Source of the DNA: Tenrec ecaudatus
Taxonomy: Eukaryota; Chordata; Mammalia; Afrosoricida; Tenrecidae
Reading direction: 5' to 3'
DNA: 64,000 nt
NCBI RefSeq assembly: GCF_050624435.1
Contig: NC_134540.1
Coordinates: 107,537,739-107,601,738 of the forward strand
The notes under the pieces are model-generated. The model ran no database searches, was not told the DNA's origin, and was given only the letters and a program-made list of their open reading frames with translations. A program made the position numbers and the translations under genes. Of this stretch, positions 12,301 through 24,412 are shown piece by piece (position 1 is the first letter of the stretch; every line of letters starts with the position of its first letter).

Positions 12301-13985
12301 CTCTTCATAGCATCAGACATGGCATTCAGCTTTCCTTTAGCTGCTTTGATTATATTATTTGACTGCCTTTCCCATTTGTTGAAGTCTGCCTGACTCTCTT
12401 CTTGCCTGACTATCACTACAATTCTGTCTCCCCAAGTCTGTTGGTAAAATCTGTGAATTTCTATTGGCTTTTGTTATCTTTTCCCTTAGGTATTGTATTT
12501 CCTTTTGGTGCGTGACCATTATCTCCTCTATCATTTCATCCTTTTTCTGTATTCTTTTCCTCATATCCTGTATAACTCCAAGCAGCATTCTTAAGATTTC
12601 TTTCTGTGGCAAATCAATGTCTGCTTCTTCTATGCATTTTGTTAGGTTCAGGATTTCTTCACACATTGCCTTTTTTTTCTTTTTCCACCGTTGAGGTTGT
12701 AGGGGCTGATTACTGTTTGCATTGTGTTGCTTTAGAAGAGCCTGGTGCCATTTTCTACAGATTCAAAGAGCACTGGGATTTCTCTTTAGGGGCCTTGTAG
12801 GAATGCTTCTTCAAACTACCGGCCACTAATTGTACTGCTTTATCTTCCTGTGGTGTCCCTCTTTCCCTGGCTAACCAGCAGTCTGTTATTTAGAGGGAAA
12901 GTTGGATTGTTCTCTCAGGGGATGCTGGTTGGGTGGTTGTAGTCCTGCAAGAATGATGCTCCACTGGAGATCTCACAGGAAGCCATGGTGGTGTGGCCCA
13001 TGTGGACTGGCACTCCTCAGAGGACATGAGGGGTGCTAGCTGCAATGGGAATGTTGCAGAGGGAAGGTGGGTGTGCCCTCTTTGGTGTAGAGCACTGTGG
13101 GTGGTGGGCAGAATTTCACTAGTTGGCTAGATCACTACATAGGTCGGTCAGAGGTTTCCACAGCAGTTTAACACACCGGTGAGTGTTAGTAGAGCTGCCT
13201 TAGGCTGTGTGAGGCACTACTACAGGTGGGAGGAAGTTTCTTCAGCCACTTAGGACTACGGAGGACAGGGAGGGTTCCCCCCAGCCACATGAGCACTGTG
13301 GAAGGCGGGCAGAGGTTCCCCCAGCCAAGTGGAGCTCCCCAAAAGGTGGGTGGGATCTCTGCTAGCTGCTTAAAGGGCCTTGGAGGTTAGGCATGAGTTC
13401 CCCTATGGCAGAAGGTGGGCGGGACTTCTCCAGCTGCATGTTACCCCTCAGGGGGCAGAAACTCCCTCAGCTGGATGGAGGGTGGGCATGATTGCCCTAG
13501 GTGAAGGGGAGTGGCCTAGAGGCTGGCGGTGGCATGTGAGAGGAAAGAGAAGTGAGGAAAAAAAAAAAGCCCCGAAACTGAGTTGGCTGAGACTGTGGTG
13601 GGAAAGAGAGAGGAGAGAGAAACAAAAGCAAAGATATAGCTTAGCCCTGATCTGCTGACGGTGGGGCTGGAGGGGATTAAACCTTGTCCTGAGGCGGTGG
13701 CAACCTGTGACTGTGTTGTGATAAAGCTCTTGGGCTGGCTGAAGGAGCTCGGCTCTGGCTGAGACTGTAGTTGGGCTAAGGTGAAGCCTTAGCCAGCCTC
13801 CATATTGATAAGCCAAAAGCCCATAATTCCTCAAAACCTAGTAGGTCTGTCACTGCTTATCTTTATGATGCTCCTCCTGTGACCTGGCAGCGTGGAGTTG
13901 CCTTCTTAGTGGCTATCCTGTGCTGATATCTGCAGAGTGCCTCTGGTGCGTGTTACTTCGTCATCATCTTGCCAGAAGTCTTCTC
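9360..13985 (-). mobile_element. L1, both ends present, large internal deletion
   Basis: Reading right to left: a 5' end with a YY1-like 'tggcaagatgatgac' motif near 13965-13980; a 5' UTR with tandem monomers; an ORF1 coiled-coil part (12355-12700, with residues EADIDLPQKEILRMLLGVIQ and THQKEIQYLRE); a direct jump near 12205 into the ORF2 C-terminus (11741-12200, with [18 protein letters not shown] and MFIMAQFTIA); then a 3' UTR to 9366. Compared with the full-length copy at 48856-57625, about 3.8 kb from ORF1 middle to ORF2 C-terminus is missing. Numerous stops and frameshifts. The 3' terminus is the single, older form. Confidence 0.8.
13120..13520 (-). repeat. Tandem monomers in L1 5' UTR, about 10 units
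   Basis: Units of roughly 30-42 bp recur, each ending in a 'gggcagaggtt'-like stretch and beginning 'cccccagcc' on the plus strand. They match the longer array at 43370-44395 in another L1. The array lies between ORF1 and the 5' end, where an L1 promoter would be. Confidence 0.75.
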
Positions 13986-16713
13986 TTTAATAGAGTTTTC
14001 AATGGCTGGTTTTCTTTTGGAATTAGCTCACCAAGCTTTTCTTCTTAGGTACCTCTTCTGGGTCTTGGAGCACCAACTGTTTGGTTAACAGTCAACCACC
14101 TTAACCACATGCATCACCTTGGGATTCTCCTACCTCCTCCTCACCCTTCTGTACTTCAGCTCATTTCTTTCCATTTTTTTGGGTTCACTTTGAGAAGACA
14201 ATGTTGCATCACAGAATTATACATATGTGATGAGGATTAAATGTATGGGGAGCACTGGTTGAAATTTTTAGCATTTAAGTGCCATATCTTATAATTTATT
14301 TATATACCAAACTGAATTTATTTTCAGTACTCCTTCTGCCTTTTCATCGCTATTTTTCCTTCTATATAATTCTTTTGAACATTCGTTTTCTAATTCCTAC
14401 ATATTTAAAACAACTTTTCCTTTTCTCTTTTGGCTTTTCTAATTCTTTGTAATGTATTCCAGCTATCAGAAACACCTGGAGTGACTTTTTCCCCCTTGAT
14501 TGTATGGTGATTACAAAGGATATTTTTCTTTTATCAATTTATATTTATTGACCTTTCACTATTAAGAGGAAGTTTGAGCTCACAATATCCACTTATACCC
14601 TCTCCTAATTTTGGATATTTATTATTTAACTTTTGGCTAAAATTATGTATCTATAAGTCTCAAAACTTATGTAATCAACTTTAGAAAGTATTTCTTCATA
14701 CCTCATTATGTTAGACAAGGATATTAATTTTCTTATCCATCCATCTACCTCTTCTTTTTGCTTTTTGTTACCTCTTCTATCTTATCTAACCCCTCTCCCA
14801 TTTTCTGAGCTTGAATATTTATTTTTACTTTATCCAAGTTGTTAGTATTTACATTTTATTCTATAACAACACTTAACTCTTGCATAGTTGACTTGTTCTA
14901 AAGGTGTAAAACTATTTTATTATTATGCATATAAATAATATGTTACCATATAGGTGAGCTTTACTTAGAGAAAGGCGTTGATATTGCAGAAGGAAACCAT
15001 ATTATCTTAACAATTTTACAATTTGATCTGACTCAACAAATAAATAAGCTTTTGAAGCATTTTCAAATGTTGCAAGTTGAATATTTACAACAGTCCTTGA
15101 AGTTTCTCATTTTCCTATTTAGTATTTTTGTGACTTTATGACAAAATTATAAGGAAGTAAAAGTGAAGTTTTTGCTTTATAAAAATAATTTTATTCATAT
15201 GTGCACACATTTGTAAAGCTTAGTGTAGTGTGCCTAAACCACTTTGCCACAAATAATTAAAAATGTGAATTGAATTAAAAAGTGGACATATCTGCTTTAT
15301 GATAGGTGCTGAAAGATGGATTCAATGTCACCAGGATAGAAACAATATAATTGCAATGTGTATACTGATCAGAACATCATCTTTCTGTTAGTTTGTTGTA
15401 TTGTGGTGATTTGCTTATTGCTGAATTCCAAATACCAGTAGAGTCACCTATGTTGGACAGGTTTCTGGTGAGCTTCCAGACTAACAGACTAGGGAGAAAG
15501 ACCTGGTTTCTAATTCTGAAAATTAGCCAACTCTTTGGATCATTATAGAAATTGTTTGACTTCCTTGCTTTGGACATATCCTCAGGAGTGATATATTACT
15601 GAAGGAGATATCATCTTGGTAAAGCAAAGGATCAGCAAGGGTGTGGTAAACCTTTGGTAAGATGGATTGGCATAGTTATCTCAATAGTGAATTTGAACCT
15701 GTTAGCATTGCTAGCATCCCACAAGCCTGGGAAGTGTTTTAAGTTCGCCTTGAGTCAGAGTCAAGTTGACAGCAGATAGCAACAGCAGTGTTGAACAGGA
15801 GAAACTTTCATTCTTAAGAAATAAGGTAGAACAGAGCAGGGGTGTTATTGTCTTAATATGTGGCTTCAGTACATAGAACTGGGTATGTTTCAATGATTGA
15901 TAGAGTTGGTATTTAAGTTGAACAACGTTGTTATCTAACTGTGGCCTCAAAAAATGTCCAGAGGTGAGAACAGTTGTCTCTGTCCACACATGCAGGTGTC
16001 TCCTTCCCCATGAGAACATTTGGATCATTTAGCAAAAGCAATTGCAGCTAGTTATTTCTTCAGGCACAGTTTTCTCTTTCTGCCTTCATATTAGCACAAA
16101 CTGAAGAGACAGTTTCTGGATATTTTTCTTAACAAGATAAAAAACGGTTTCTGATATGACTCTCCAATTCCTGGGAGCAGTTGATTAAACAGGAAGTAGA
16201 GAGAAAGAGCAAAGAAAGCGAACATCAAGAGTCACTTTTCTGGTTCTTGATTTGCATGTTCTTGTTAAATGCTTAATACAAGAATGCAAGCATGCATATT
16301 TGTTTTGGGTGGAATTTTCATGTAAACTTTGAATGAAAGATGTAAGTAATACTTAATTCTTCCAATCACACCAATGAAGCTTCCTTATGTGCATGTTTAA
16401 CTTATTTTCTTTGGCATTACAACTGTATTTTAGCTAAAATGTAGATCTAGATCTAACTTGATTGTGGTCATGCCATGGTTAGTCCCTGAGCTCCTTAGCA
16501 ATGATGTAAGTGTCTTTTATAAATTGTGTTCCCTCTATCTGCCCAACCTCATTTCCTGTCCCTCCCTGCTTTAGATTTGATATTTTGTATACTTCACACT
16601 CTTTTCTACTAAATGTCTCACAACAATCCTTTCTGAAATACTCTATTTTTCTTATCTGGTCCACTCTTCAAGGATAAATCATCATTCTCTCCAGAAATTC
16701 TTCCTTTAATCTG
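13986..16713. other. AT-rich intergenic DNA, nothing recognised
   Basis: About 2.7 kb without a recognisable repeat, exon or RNA. The open frames at 15377-15577 and 15711-16028 on the minus strand have no domain or motif I recognise. This may be the least repeat-disturbed ancestral DNA in the left half, so conserved non-coding elements are possible but not visible by eye. Confidence 0.35.
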
Positions 16714-16850
16714 TGTTTGTTAGTTGCCATAAAGTTGACCCTTGAATCATAGCAATGCTATGTGTTACAGAGTGGAACATCTCCATAGGATTGCCTTGGC
16801 TTTAATCTGGGTTTGCCAGGTCTTTCTTCTCAGATTCCCATAATGCAGGT
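16714..16850 (-). mobile_element. AfroSINE-related SINE, antisense, diverged
   Basis: The plus strand reads as the complement of the SINE/RTE tail ('gttagttgccataaagttgac'-type start, then 'acagagtggaacatctccata', 'gccaggtctttct'). It matches the antisense SINE at 59470-59632 in order and spacing, but is more diverged. Confidence 0.6.
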
Positions 16851-17640
16851 GACACTAAATGCACTTTTTCTAGACTCTATTCATCATCTCGGCTTGCTAC
16901 TTAATATACTATGTTTCCTTTTTGGACCTTTTAGATTATAAGCATCTTATGAGAGAAGACTATGCCTTACTCATTTTAGAATGAGTTGGGTTTAGTCCAA
17001 GATATCATATATGTTTAGTAAATATTTGTTAAGTGAACTATATCCTCCTTACATATATATAATTTCTGCAAAAGAACTGATATTTTCCTTTTATGAACCT
17101 CAACCTTTGTTTCTTTTTTGTTCTTTATTTCTTAGCTGTATTACTTACATAACTGCCATGGCCCTTTAATTTTAAAGTCTTACAACTTCTAAATCGGAGA
17201 CATTCAGCTAAACTATTATTTCAGTTACTTTCTTTTTAGTAATAAGATTGAACAGAAAAGCCACAAGGTAGTTTCAGAATGATACGTGACAAATAGCAGT
17301 TATATCAGGAAATGAGTAACAGATTACTATTCCCCACCACCATCCAGTGACAGTGTCACTGTATTTTAAATGAATCTACATAAATGTGCCATCTGTGTTC
17401 AGTGTATGCTTACATACAGCCTGTGCACTTATGAGCATGAATAAAACTTAAAAACAAGGTCTATGATAACTAGGAATGACAGATATTATTATGGATTGGA
17501 TTATAAACTCCTAAAATATGTGTTGCAAATCCCAAATCCTATAACTATGGATATAATTCTATTTGGGACTAAGGTTTCATTTGTTACCTTACTGAGGCCA
17601 AATCAGTATAGATATGTTTTATGCCAATCACTTTATTTTA
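16851..17640. other. No gene recognised
   Basis: AT-rich DNA between a SINE and an old L1 3' UTR. The open frame at 17463-17648 is short and unrecognised. Confidence 0.3.
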
Positions 17641-17661
17641 ATGAATGAATGAATGAATGAA
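17641..17661. repeat. (ATGA)n microsatellite
   Basis: Five consecutive ATGA tetranucleotides, at the A-rich/T-rich edge of the old L1 3' UTR that follows. Confidence 0.9.
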
Positions 17662-17663
17662 TT

Positions 17664-18560
17664 ATAACAGTTTCACTAACATACAATTCACTATCCCATC
17701 TTTCAATAGTTCAATTACATTCATTCATGAGTTGTTTAATCATCACCATGATCAATTCTAGGACATTCTTTCTTCTTTGTACTTGCTGTAGTTAGCTCTC
17801 CATTTCCCGTTAACCTCTCCTGCCATGCCCCTTTGAAACTATTAATGTAGTTGTTGTCTCTATAGATTTCCCTATCTTGGGTTTTGTATATAAAAGATAC
17901 AGAAACAAATGACAGAATCAAACAGAGAAAATCCTCAATTATAAACAATGCAGAAAATATTAATAGCATCAACCATTAAACATTGGATCAAGAGGGAGAT
18001 CAAATGATAAAGAGTCACCTTTTGGCCTAACTACCACTGTAGTGACACATCTTGTAATGCATTCTGTCTCATAAGGTCTTTCTTAGCCCTGTTCCATAGT
18101 TAGAGGCGATTCACCAGAGGCTTAATCTGAATGTGGGACCCCAAAATAGGTTTTTGACTTTCACTGTTATCCCTAACCTTCTGCAAACCAAGTATTCAGC
18201 ATCTAAGCTATAATATCCTTCCCTCCTCCAATTTTTTAATTATTATTTACAGTTCTTAGATCACAAAGGCTGGTGTGCTCTTTCCATGTGGACTTTGACA
18301 CTACAGTTAGAAGGCTGCTTGTTTTAACACAAGCCCTGAAGACGCCAGTCATTATTATTTCTGGTTAGCTGGGAACCATTTGTTTTCTTCACCACATTTT
18401 TGTATGGCACCCATATGTTCAATGATCAATTCACAGGGGCAGGGGTTGAACAGGGCAATGTCACAAGGACCAACAATTCTTAGGTAAAGCCTATGATTAA
18501 TTGTGAGCTCAAAATCCATCACACATCTATGGTTTATATATGTCCTTGGTTCAATTTAAA
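17664..18560 (-). mobile_element. Old L1 3' UTR, antisense
   Basis: Collinear with 34832-35846 and 58840-59460. Shared landmarks are 'cttctgcaaaccaagtattca', the segment around 'aaggctggtgtgct', and 'gggaaccatttg'. These are diverged relatives of the same landmarks in the young L1 3' UTR ('caggctggtgtgcttcttcc', 'gggcaccatcag'), which shows the long 3' UTR is ancient in this L1 lineage. Confidence 0.7.
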
Positions 18561-19249
18561 GAAATCATCATTTTGTTGAAGGACATTGTAAGTTATCTCC
18601 TGAGGGCATATGGCAGTTTTATGGATATTACCATTAATTTAGTCACTGGTTTATAATTTAAAATACCGTGGAGAAAAAGAAAGATACATGTACAGGACTG
18701 TTGTTTAGAACAAATATGTAGTTTAACAACTTAGTAGACACTATTTACACAAACAATAAAGGTTGGCAATAGAGTAAAACTTTTAATAATGCTCATTCAT
18801 AGAGGGAGAACTGGGTGAAGTATGCCATAAAAGGCAAAGAGAGTATGGAAATAGCACATATATGGCAGTGTTAAGTTGCCATTTATTGGGCATCCTCAAG
18901 GCAAGAACTTTGAACTGAATTCCAGTGACTTCCATATCCATGGACTTGGAATAGTAGTCTTCTGCTTCTTCAGACACTAGGATATTTCAATCTTAAGTCC
19001 ATGGAAGTTCCTTTAATTTGCTAATGATGGGTTTAAGGTAGAATTCAGTAACTTAGTAGCAGGAGAAGGGGTAGAATAGGGAAGAGGGGAAAGATGAAAA
19101 GAATGGAAGGAAAAGTAATAGAGGAAAGGGGGTGGGTGGGGGAGATCAGGTCGTGCTAACTTAAGAATTGTTTTTAAAAGATTTTCTATTTTGAAAGAAC
19201 GAAAGTATAATATTAATTGAACAATAATTATGAAAGTAGCACCAACTTT
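18561..19249. other. No gene recognised; purine-rich block
   Basis: Contains a roughly 110-bp purine-rich run near 19040-19150 (A/G on the plus strand with 'gggggtgggtggggg'). No exon or repeat family recognised. Confidence 0.35.
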
Positions 19250-21080
19250 TATTTTGAAGAAAGCGAAAGAGGCAAAGGAGAAAAAGGGAGGCGCTCTTGG
19301 TGCTAGTTAGGGTCTAAGCTCTGCTCAGCAGTTGTGTTGCTGGTGTGGTCAGGTGAAAGGTGGAATGCTGAGTGAGTTTCGGGACTTTGCTGGACGCACA
19401 AGGAAGAATCCATTGAACAATTATGATCAGCACCTATGGAGATTGACTGCACCGGGTCACGTGCTTGGGATTGCTGTATGTTTAGTTTTGACTGTTCCCT
19501 GGAGACAAAGGTGTTGCGTGGGGCAGCAGGATATGGGGAAGTTTCTCAGGGCAGTCCAGGGTGAGTGGGTGAGATGGGCATGGGACTCATGCCTTTCAAG
19601 GGCCAGGGGTCTCTGAGAAGGGTCAAGGAGGAGGCAGCAGAGTAACGCATCTGTGAGGCATGACTGGTCATAGGGGGCAGGCTATTGCTCTAAATGGCCT
19701 TGGGATGATCTAAATGAGGTGTTGATTGATAGATTAGGACATTGTTGAGGATTATGGAAATGGTAGAAAATATTTTTATTCAAGAGAGTGAAAGAAAGGA
19801 TAGTACTGATTAAAAAGAAACCATAAAAGGGTAAAAGTATAAGATATGACAAAATAATAATTTATAAATTATCAGGGGTTCATGAGAAGTGGGAGGGAGG
19901 GGAAAATGAGGAGCTGATACCAAGGACTCAACCAGAAAGAAAATGTTTTGAGAATGATGATGGCAACAAATGTACACATGTGCTTGACACAATGGATGTA
20001 TGTATGGATTGTGATAAGAGCTGTACGAGCTCCCAATAAAATGACTAAAAAAAAAAAGGCACAGGATTTCATTTTAATGAAGGGAGAAAATGAAAGAAGC
20101 TGGGGGGTCTAAACTTTGCCCCAAGAGAGTTTAACAATGTGCAGCGCAGGGATCAGTTGGGCAATTGCAAACAGTGCCTAGGGCAGGAGGCTGTACCCAT
20201 TTAGGTGTTTGGTCTGGCAGCAGTAGTTTTAGGAAGACCCTGGGCTAGAGTCTAGGGGTAGAGTGGGGCCATGAGAGCTAAATGACTCAAGGTCTTGTAG
20301 TTTGGGAGGTAGAGTGGCTTCACTTGTCTGGGGCTGAGTGGATGTGAAGGGGGTGGGGCTCTTTGAGAAGGGTCCCAGGTGGAGGTAGCAGAACCAGGAA
20401 CCTTTAATTGGGATGACACAGGGCAGAGGAGGTGAGGCCCAAGCAGTTATAGGGAGTAGAGTATTGCCCTGAATGACCTGAGGTTAGTTAAATGAGTTGC
20501 TGGCTGAGAGAGGAGGGTATTGCTGACTTATTTGTAGAAACTATTAAAATGTATGGAAGAACTGATAGTATTGAATACAAGATTTAGTTTTAAAGATGAG
20601 GAAGGGGGGAAAAACAAAACAACAACTACTACAACAAAAATGGGATCTAAACTTAGTCGTGGAGGGCTCAAGAATGTCTAGGACAGAGATCAGTTGCAAG
20701 CAGTGCCTAGGAGTGAGTGACTGTCCACTTGGGTGATTGGATTGGAAGGGATAAATTTAAGCTGGCATCAGGCTGGAGGTGAGAGGTTGAGTGGGATTAC
20801 TTGAAAGCAAAGAGATCAGAGGTTTTGTAGTTTGGGAGGTAGAGTAGGAACAAGTATAGCTAGCTGTCCTGAAGGAGTAGAGTTCAAGTGGCCCAGGTTG
20901 GAGGGGGTTAGACTCACACTGTTTAGGATGAAGGGGAGTCTGGAGGTAAAGTGTATGAAGTTCAAGCCAGCTGGGAAGCGAAGAGCGCATTCAAGTCTGC
21001 TGTGAGATCAGTGGCTTGGTGTCTTGGAGGAAGCACTAGACATCTCAGGGGTGTGCTTACCCTGGACCTCGAGAGGCTCA
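19250..21080. repeat. Three diverged G-rich tandem units of about 500-600 bp
   Basis: Unit A about 19250-20075 (including a 217-bp L1 insert), unit B about 20076-20590, unit C about 20590-21080. Shared anchors include 'gggtctaa(a/g)ct' near each start, 'gatcagttg...cagtgcctag' in B and C, 'gttttgtagtttgggaggtagag' in B and C (B has 'gtcttgtag'), and 'gagaagggtc...ggaggcagcag' followed by a 'ttgc(t/c)ct(a/g)aat' stretch in A and B. Identity looks moderate, so the duplication is old. No coding frame spans the units and I do not recognise a transposon family. Confidence 0.55.
19842..20058 (+). mobile_element. L1 3' end insertion, poly(A) at right
   Basis: Sense L1 terminus starting 'agatatgacaaaataa' and ending 'cccaataaaatgact' plus a run of A. 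Single (older) terminus form. It interrupts unit A of the G-rich tandem repeat. Confidence 0.85.
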
Positions 21081-21244
21081 GGTTACTTATCTATTGAGTT
21101 CTTCTCTGTGGTTCCTTGCATGCTGTTTTCTCTTTCTTGATGTTTTCCTCTTGATTGCTGGAGATGGAGAGTCTCTCCAGGTGGTTACATGGCCATCTTG
21201 ACTTGGAGTGCCAATCACTTGAGAGCTCTGAAAGGAGCTCATCA

Positions 21245-21912
21245 TGGTGCGATGTAGTACCGATGAAGAACACAGCTTTCCCCCAGATCCTGGATGCTTC
21301 CTCCCCCCAACTACCATGATCCGAATTCTACCTTGCAGGACTGGATAGGGCAGAGGTTGTACACTGGTGCATATGGGAGCTGGAGGCACAGGGAATCCAG
21401 GGTGGACGATACCTTCAGGACCAAGGGTGAGAGGGGCGATGCTGGGAGAGTGGAGGGTGAGTGGGTTGGAAAGGGGGAACTGATTGCAAGGATCCACATG
21501 TGACCTCCTCCCAGGGAGATGGACGGTAGAGAAAGGGGGGAAGGGAGACTCCGGATAGGGCAAGATATGACAAAATAACAATCTGTGGATTATCAAGGGC
21601 TCATGAGGGAGGGGGGAGCGGGTAGGGAGGGGGAAAAAAAAAGAGAACCTGATGTGGAGGGCTTAAGTGGAGAGCAAATGCTTTGAGAGTGATTAGGGCA
21701 AAGAATGTACGGATGTGCTTTATACAATTGATGTATGTATATGTGTGGATTGTGATAAGAGTTGTATGAGCCCCTAATAAAATGTAAAAAAAAGAAAATG
21801 ATTAGGGAAAAGAATGTACAGATGTGCTTTATACAATTGATGTATGTATATGTATGGATTGTGATAAGAGTTGTATGAGCCCCTAATAAAATGTTTAAAA
21901 AAAAAAAAGGAA
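21245..21912 (+). mobile_element. Young L1 3' UTR end, duplicated terminus, sense
   Basis: Starts near 'gtagtaccgatgaagaac', the reverse complement of positions around 49530 in the full-length copy. It runs through the G-rich tract (21607-21633) to a duplicated 3' terminus: a first end with 'taataaaatg' plus A run near 21775-21793, then a second copy ending near 21912. Flanks 'aaggagctcat' and 'aaggaactcat' look like a target-site duplication. Its close similarity to the full-length L1 suggests the same young subfamily. Confidence 0.85.
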
Positions 21913-22198
21913 CTCATTAGGAGCAGAAGCAAGCAGGGATAATGGGGAAAATAGACATCACGTGGACACCTCCAAGAATGCTGAGAACATCATAGAAGCT
22001 GAGATAATCAGTTTTTTTCCAGAGAAGACAGAAAACTTTCTAATAGTGTGGGAAACTGAGGGCCAAATTCTCTATGCTCATAATTACGGGGTCTGGGAAG
22101 CCGACTCCGGTAGAGGAAGGCCCATGTGGTTATGAGATAAAAATGATTCTTAATACACATTCTCATGAATCATTCCTACAGCAGTCCTCCATAAAGGT
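21913..22198. other. No feature recognised
   Basis: Short unassigned stretch between a young L1 end and an LTR. Confidence 0.3.
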
Positions 22199-23248
22199 TG
22201 TGGTAGGTCCATAATTTCTTGTCAATTTGATAAGTAAGTGTAGGGGTGGAGTCTAGCCTGTCAATCAGGTCACAGCCTGCTGATGCCTTCTTGTGGGTAT
22301 AGTCTTCTCATGAGAATTCTGGGAAGTTCCCCTCTTTCTCCCTGGAGGGGTCCACTCTCTCCCCTTCCCTCTCTGCTTTCACATTCCTGTTGACCAGCCA
22401 CATGGAGCTGCATTGAGGAGCCACACTCAGAAAGCTGGAGGAGCCATGTGGAGAACCACACCAATGCTAAGATGCTTCCACTGCCACTGGATCCACAAGA
22501 ATTTTCACCCACTAACCTGCGATCTTCCTGTATTCAGCATCATTGCATGTACTGCATGTGATAGTTAAAGTTTATTGTGCCAACCTGGCCAATGAATACA
22601 TGTGGGATAAATTGAAGGGCAGAGAGATAAAGGGCTTGGTGAGCCTTGCCATTCTGGTCTGTTATTCTCTGATGGTCAGATCAGTTGAGGCCGCCTTAGC
22701 TAGTTCTCTGCCTCAGCTGGCAAGGCTCACTTCCTGTGAGACATCCTTGAGGAGAAGCCACATGCACCTACCCTGATGCAGCCCTGGGTGCTGGAGAAGC
22801 TGCGTGTAGACCCCTGCCACCGCCGAGATGTATATGCTCACTGATTTTGCTTTCCTCCTGCATTTGGTCATTGTGTGTGTTTCGTGAGTCTGAGGAGGAC
22901 TTTGTAGATCGATATTAGACATATGAACTAATGTCAGACTTATGGGCTTGGACTGGACTGGGTTGGGATGCTTTCGTAATGTACAATTACCCTTTATATA
23001 AAACTCTCATAAAATATGACTGTTTGTGAATTGTTTCTCTAATCTACCCAGACTAACACACTGCATGAGTCTGGAGAGGAATTTATAGACTAGTATCGCA
23101 CATATGGGCTAATATTGGACTTATGGGCTTGATCTAGATTAGACTAGAATATTTTCTCAATATGCAATTGCTCTTTGATATGATGCTCTCTCTTATATAC
23201 ATAAAAGTGTCCTTGGATTTGTTTCTCTGGTCAATGTGGTCTAACACA
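22199..23248 (+). mobile_element. ERVL-type LTR carrying a second, nested LTR
   Basis: The outer LTR starts TGTGGTAG and ends CTAACACA. Its two halves (22199-22551 and 23066-23248) match the LTR at the left edge of the window and, in antisense, those at 31831 and 48169. TG...CA ends, a length of about 540 bp without the insert, and the family's association with a dUTPase-bearing relic at 26059 favour an ERVL/MaLR-type LTR. Old solo LTR fossil. Confidence 0.65.
22557..23060 (+). mobile_element. Nested solo LTR (ERVL type), 5-bp TSD CTGCA
   Basis: A 504-bp element with TGTGATAG and CTAACACA ends and a perfect 5-bp direct repeat CTGCA at 22552-22556 and 23061-23065. It begins with 'tttattgtgccaacctgg', as do the LTRs at 26906 and (antisense) 45854. 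A 5-bp duplication is typical of ERVL integrases. Younger than the LTR it sits in. Confidence 0.8.
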
Positions 23249-23839
23249 AAATACTACTATATAAGATGTTTAAAGCCTGTGCTTGGCTGTTTACTGTGCC
23301 TGGAGGTTATTTGTAATTAAGAGCAATCAAATTCTATTGTCTGTCCCACCCCAAAGAGTAACTAACTCCCTTCTAGCACTTTCTTCTGATACCGATCATA
23401 GAGTGTTCATAGCGGGCTCAGGACTTAAGAGTTTAGGCCGCAGACTCATTCCATAACCCACTTATTAGATTACCCATTCCCTCTATTACATGTTCACCAT
23501 ATTATGTGTATGCCTATTGAAAGATCTGTAAGTCACATGACTATATATCCATTGGAAAATACATTGGCTTGTCTTGATCCTGACAAAGGGCAAAGGAGCC
23601 CCTGTGCCCGGCTGTCTATCTTATTTGCCATGATCACAAAGTTGCTCCTAAGGATCTGGTCAACTGTTGGGCGCTGAGAGCCCTACACAATAGAGTTAGG
23701 GTCCTGAATCCTTAACTATGAGAAAATAACTTTCTGTTTGCTGAGGTCTTGCAGTAGCACGAAGAAACTAAGACAAATGTATGTCTTCCAGGTACAAAAA
23801 TTCTTTCCATTATATTTCTGGAAGATAAATAATTTCTAC
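23249..23839. other. Unassigned 0.6-kb stretch
   Basis: No gene or repeat recognised with confidence. The compositional style (a 'gttgggcgctgagagccc' segment near 23665, no long ORF) is LTR-like, but I could not find matching ends. Confidence 0.3.
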
Positions 23840-24056
23840 CTAACATGGGAGTCAAGACAGATGATCCCTCAGAGACACCGACAGGAGTAAAGTTTCCCTG
23901 AGGATACAGGAAATGGGTGGGGGGAGGGAGAGAGAGGGCTGTTGGTAACACTGATGATTATATAGCCTCACCCAATGGGACTGAACAACCAAACTGTATG
24001 GGAAGAGAAGGGATATATTGGAATGAGTACGATATGTCAATAAAATATTTTAAAAG
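23840..24056 (+). mobile_element. Older-type L1 3' end, sense
   Basis: Contains 'cagagacaccgacaggag', the G-rich run near 23915-23935, 'gactgaacaaccaaactg' and ends 'gtcaataaaatatttt'. The same order is seen at 7232-7452 and, in antisense, at 47215-47400, defining the older 3'-end type. Confidence 0.75.
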
Positions 24057-24412
24057 ACTTATAAGTCTGTTGGAGAGTACAGTAGATCTCTCTCTTGACC
24101 CTGCCACCAGAAGAGGTGATCCCTTGCAAAAAATTAATAATAATAATAACAATAATGATAATTTCAACCAAAATGCCTGCTGTGGTTGTTACTCATAAGA
24201 TTTACAGTGGCTAAACCATCAGTGATAGCCACCAGTTTCTTCTTCCTAGTCTATTCTTGGTCTGGAAGTTCTGCTCAAGCATATTTAATGTGGTTGCTTA
24301 ACACAAGCCAACAGATAAAGCAAACTACCTCAATATAGCAAAATGACAGACGAGTGCTAGACCTATTATAATAGACCCTCTATTTCACTACGCAGCTCAT
24401 TTCATATTTGTT

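Noticed and set aside
19332-19616. 94-aa frame as a small gene
   Set aside because: Lies in unit A of the G-rich tandem repeat. The frame is not kept in units B or C and no motif is recognisable.
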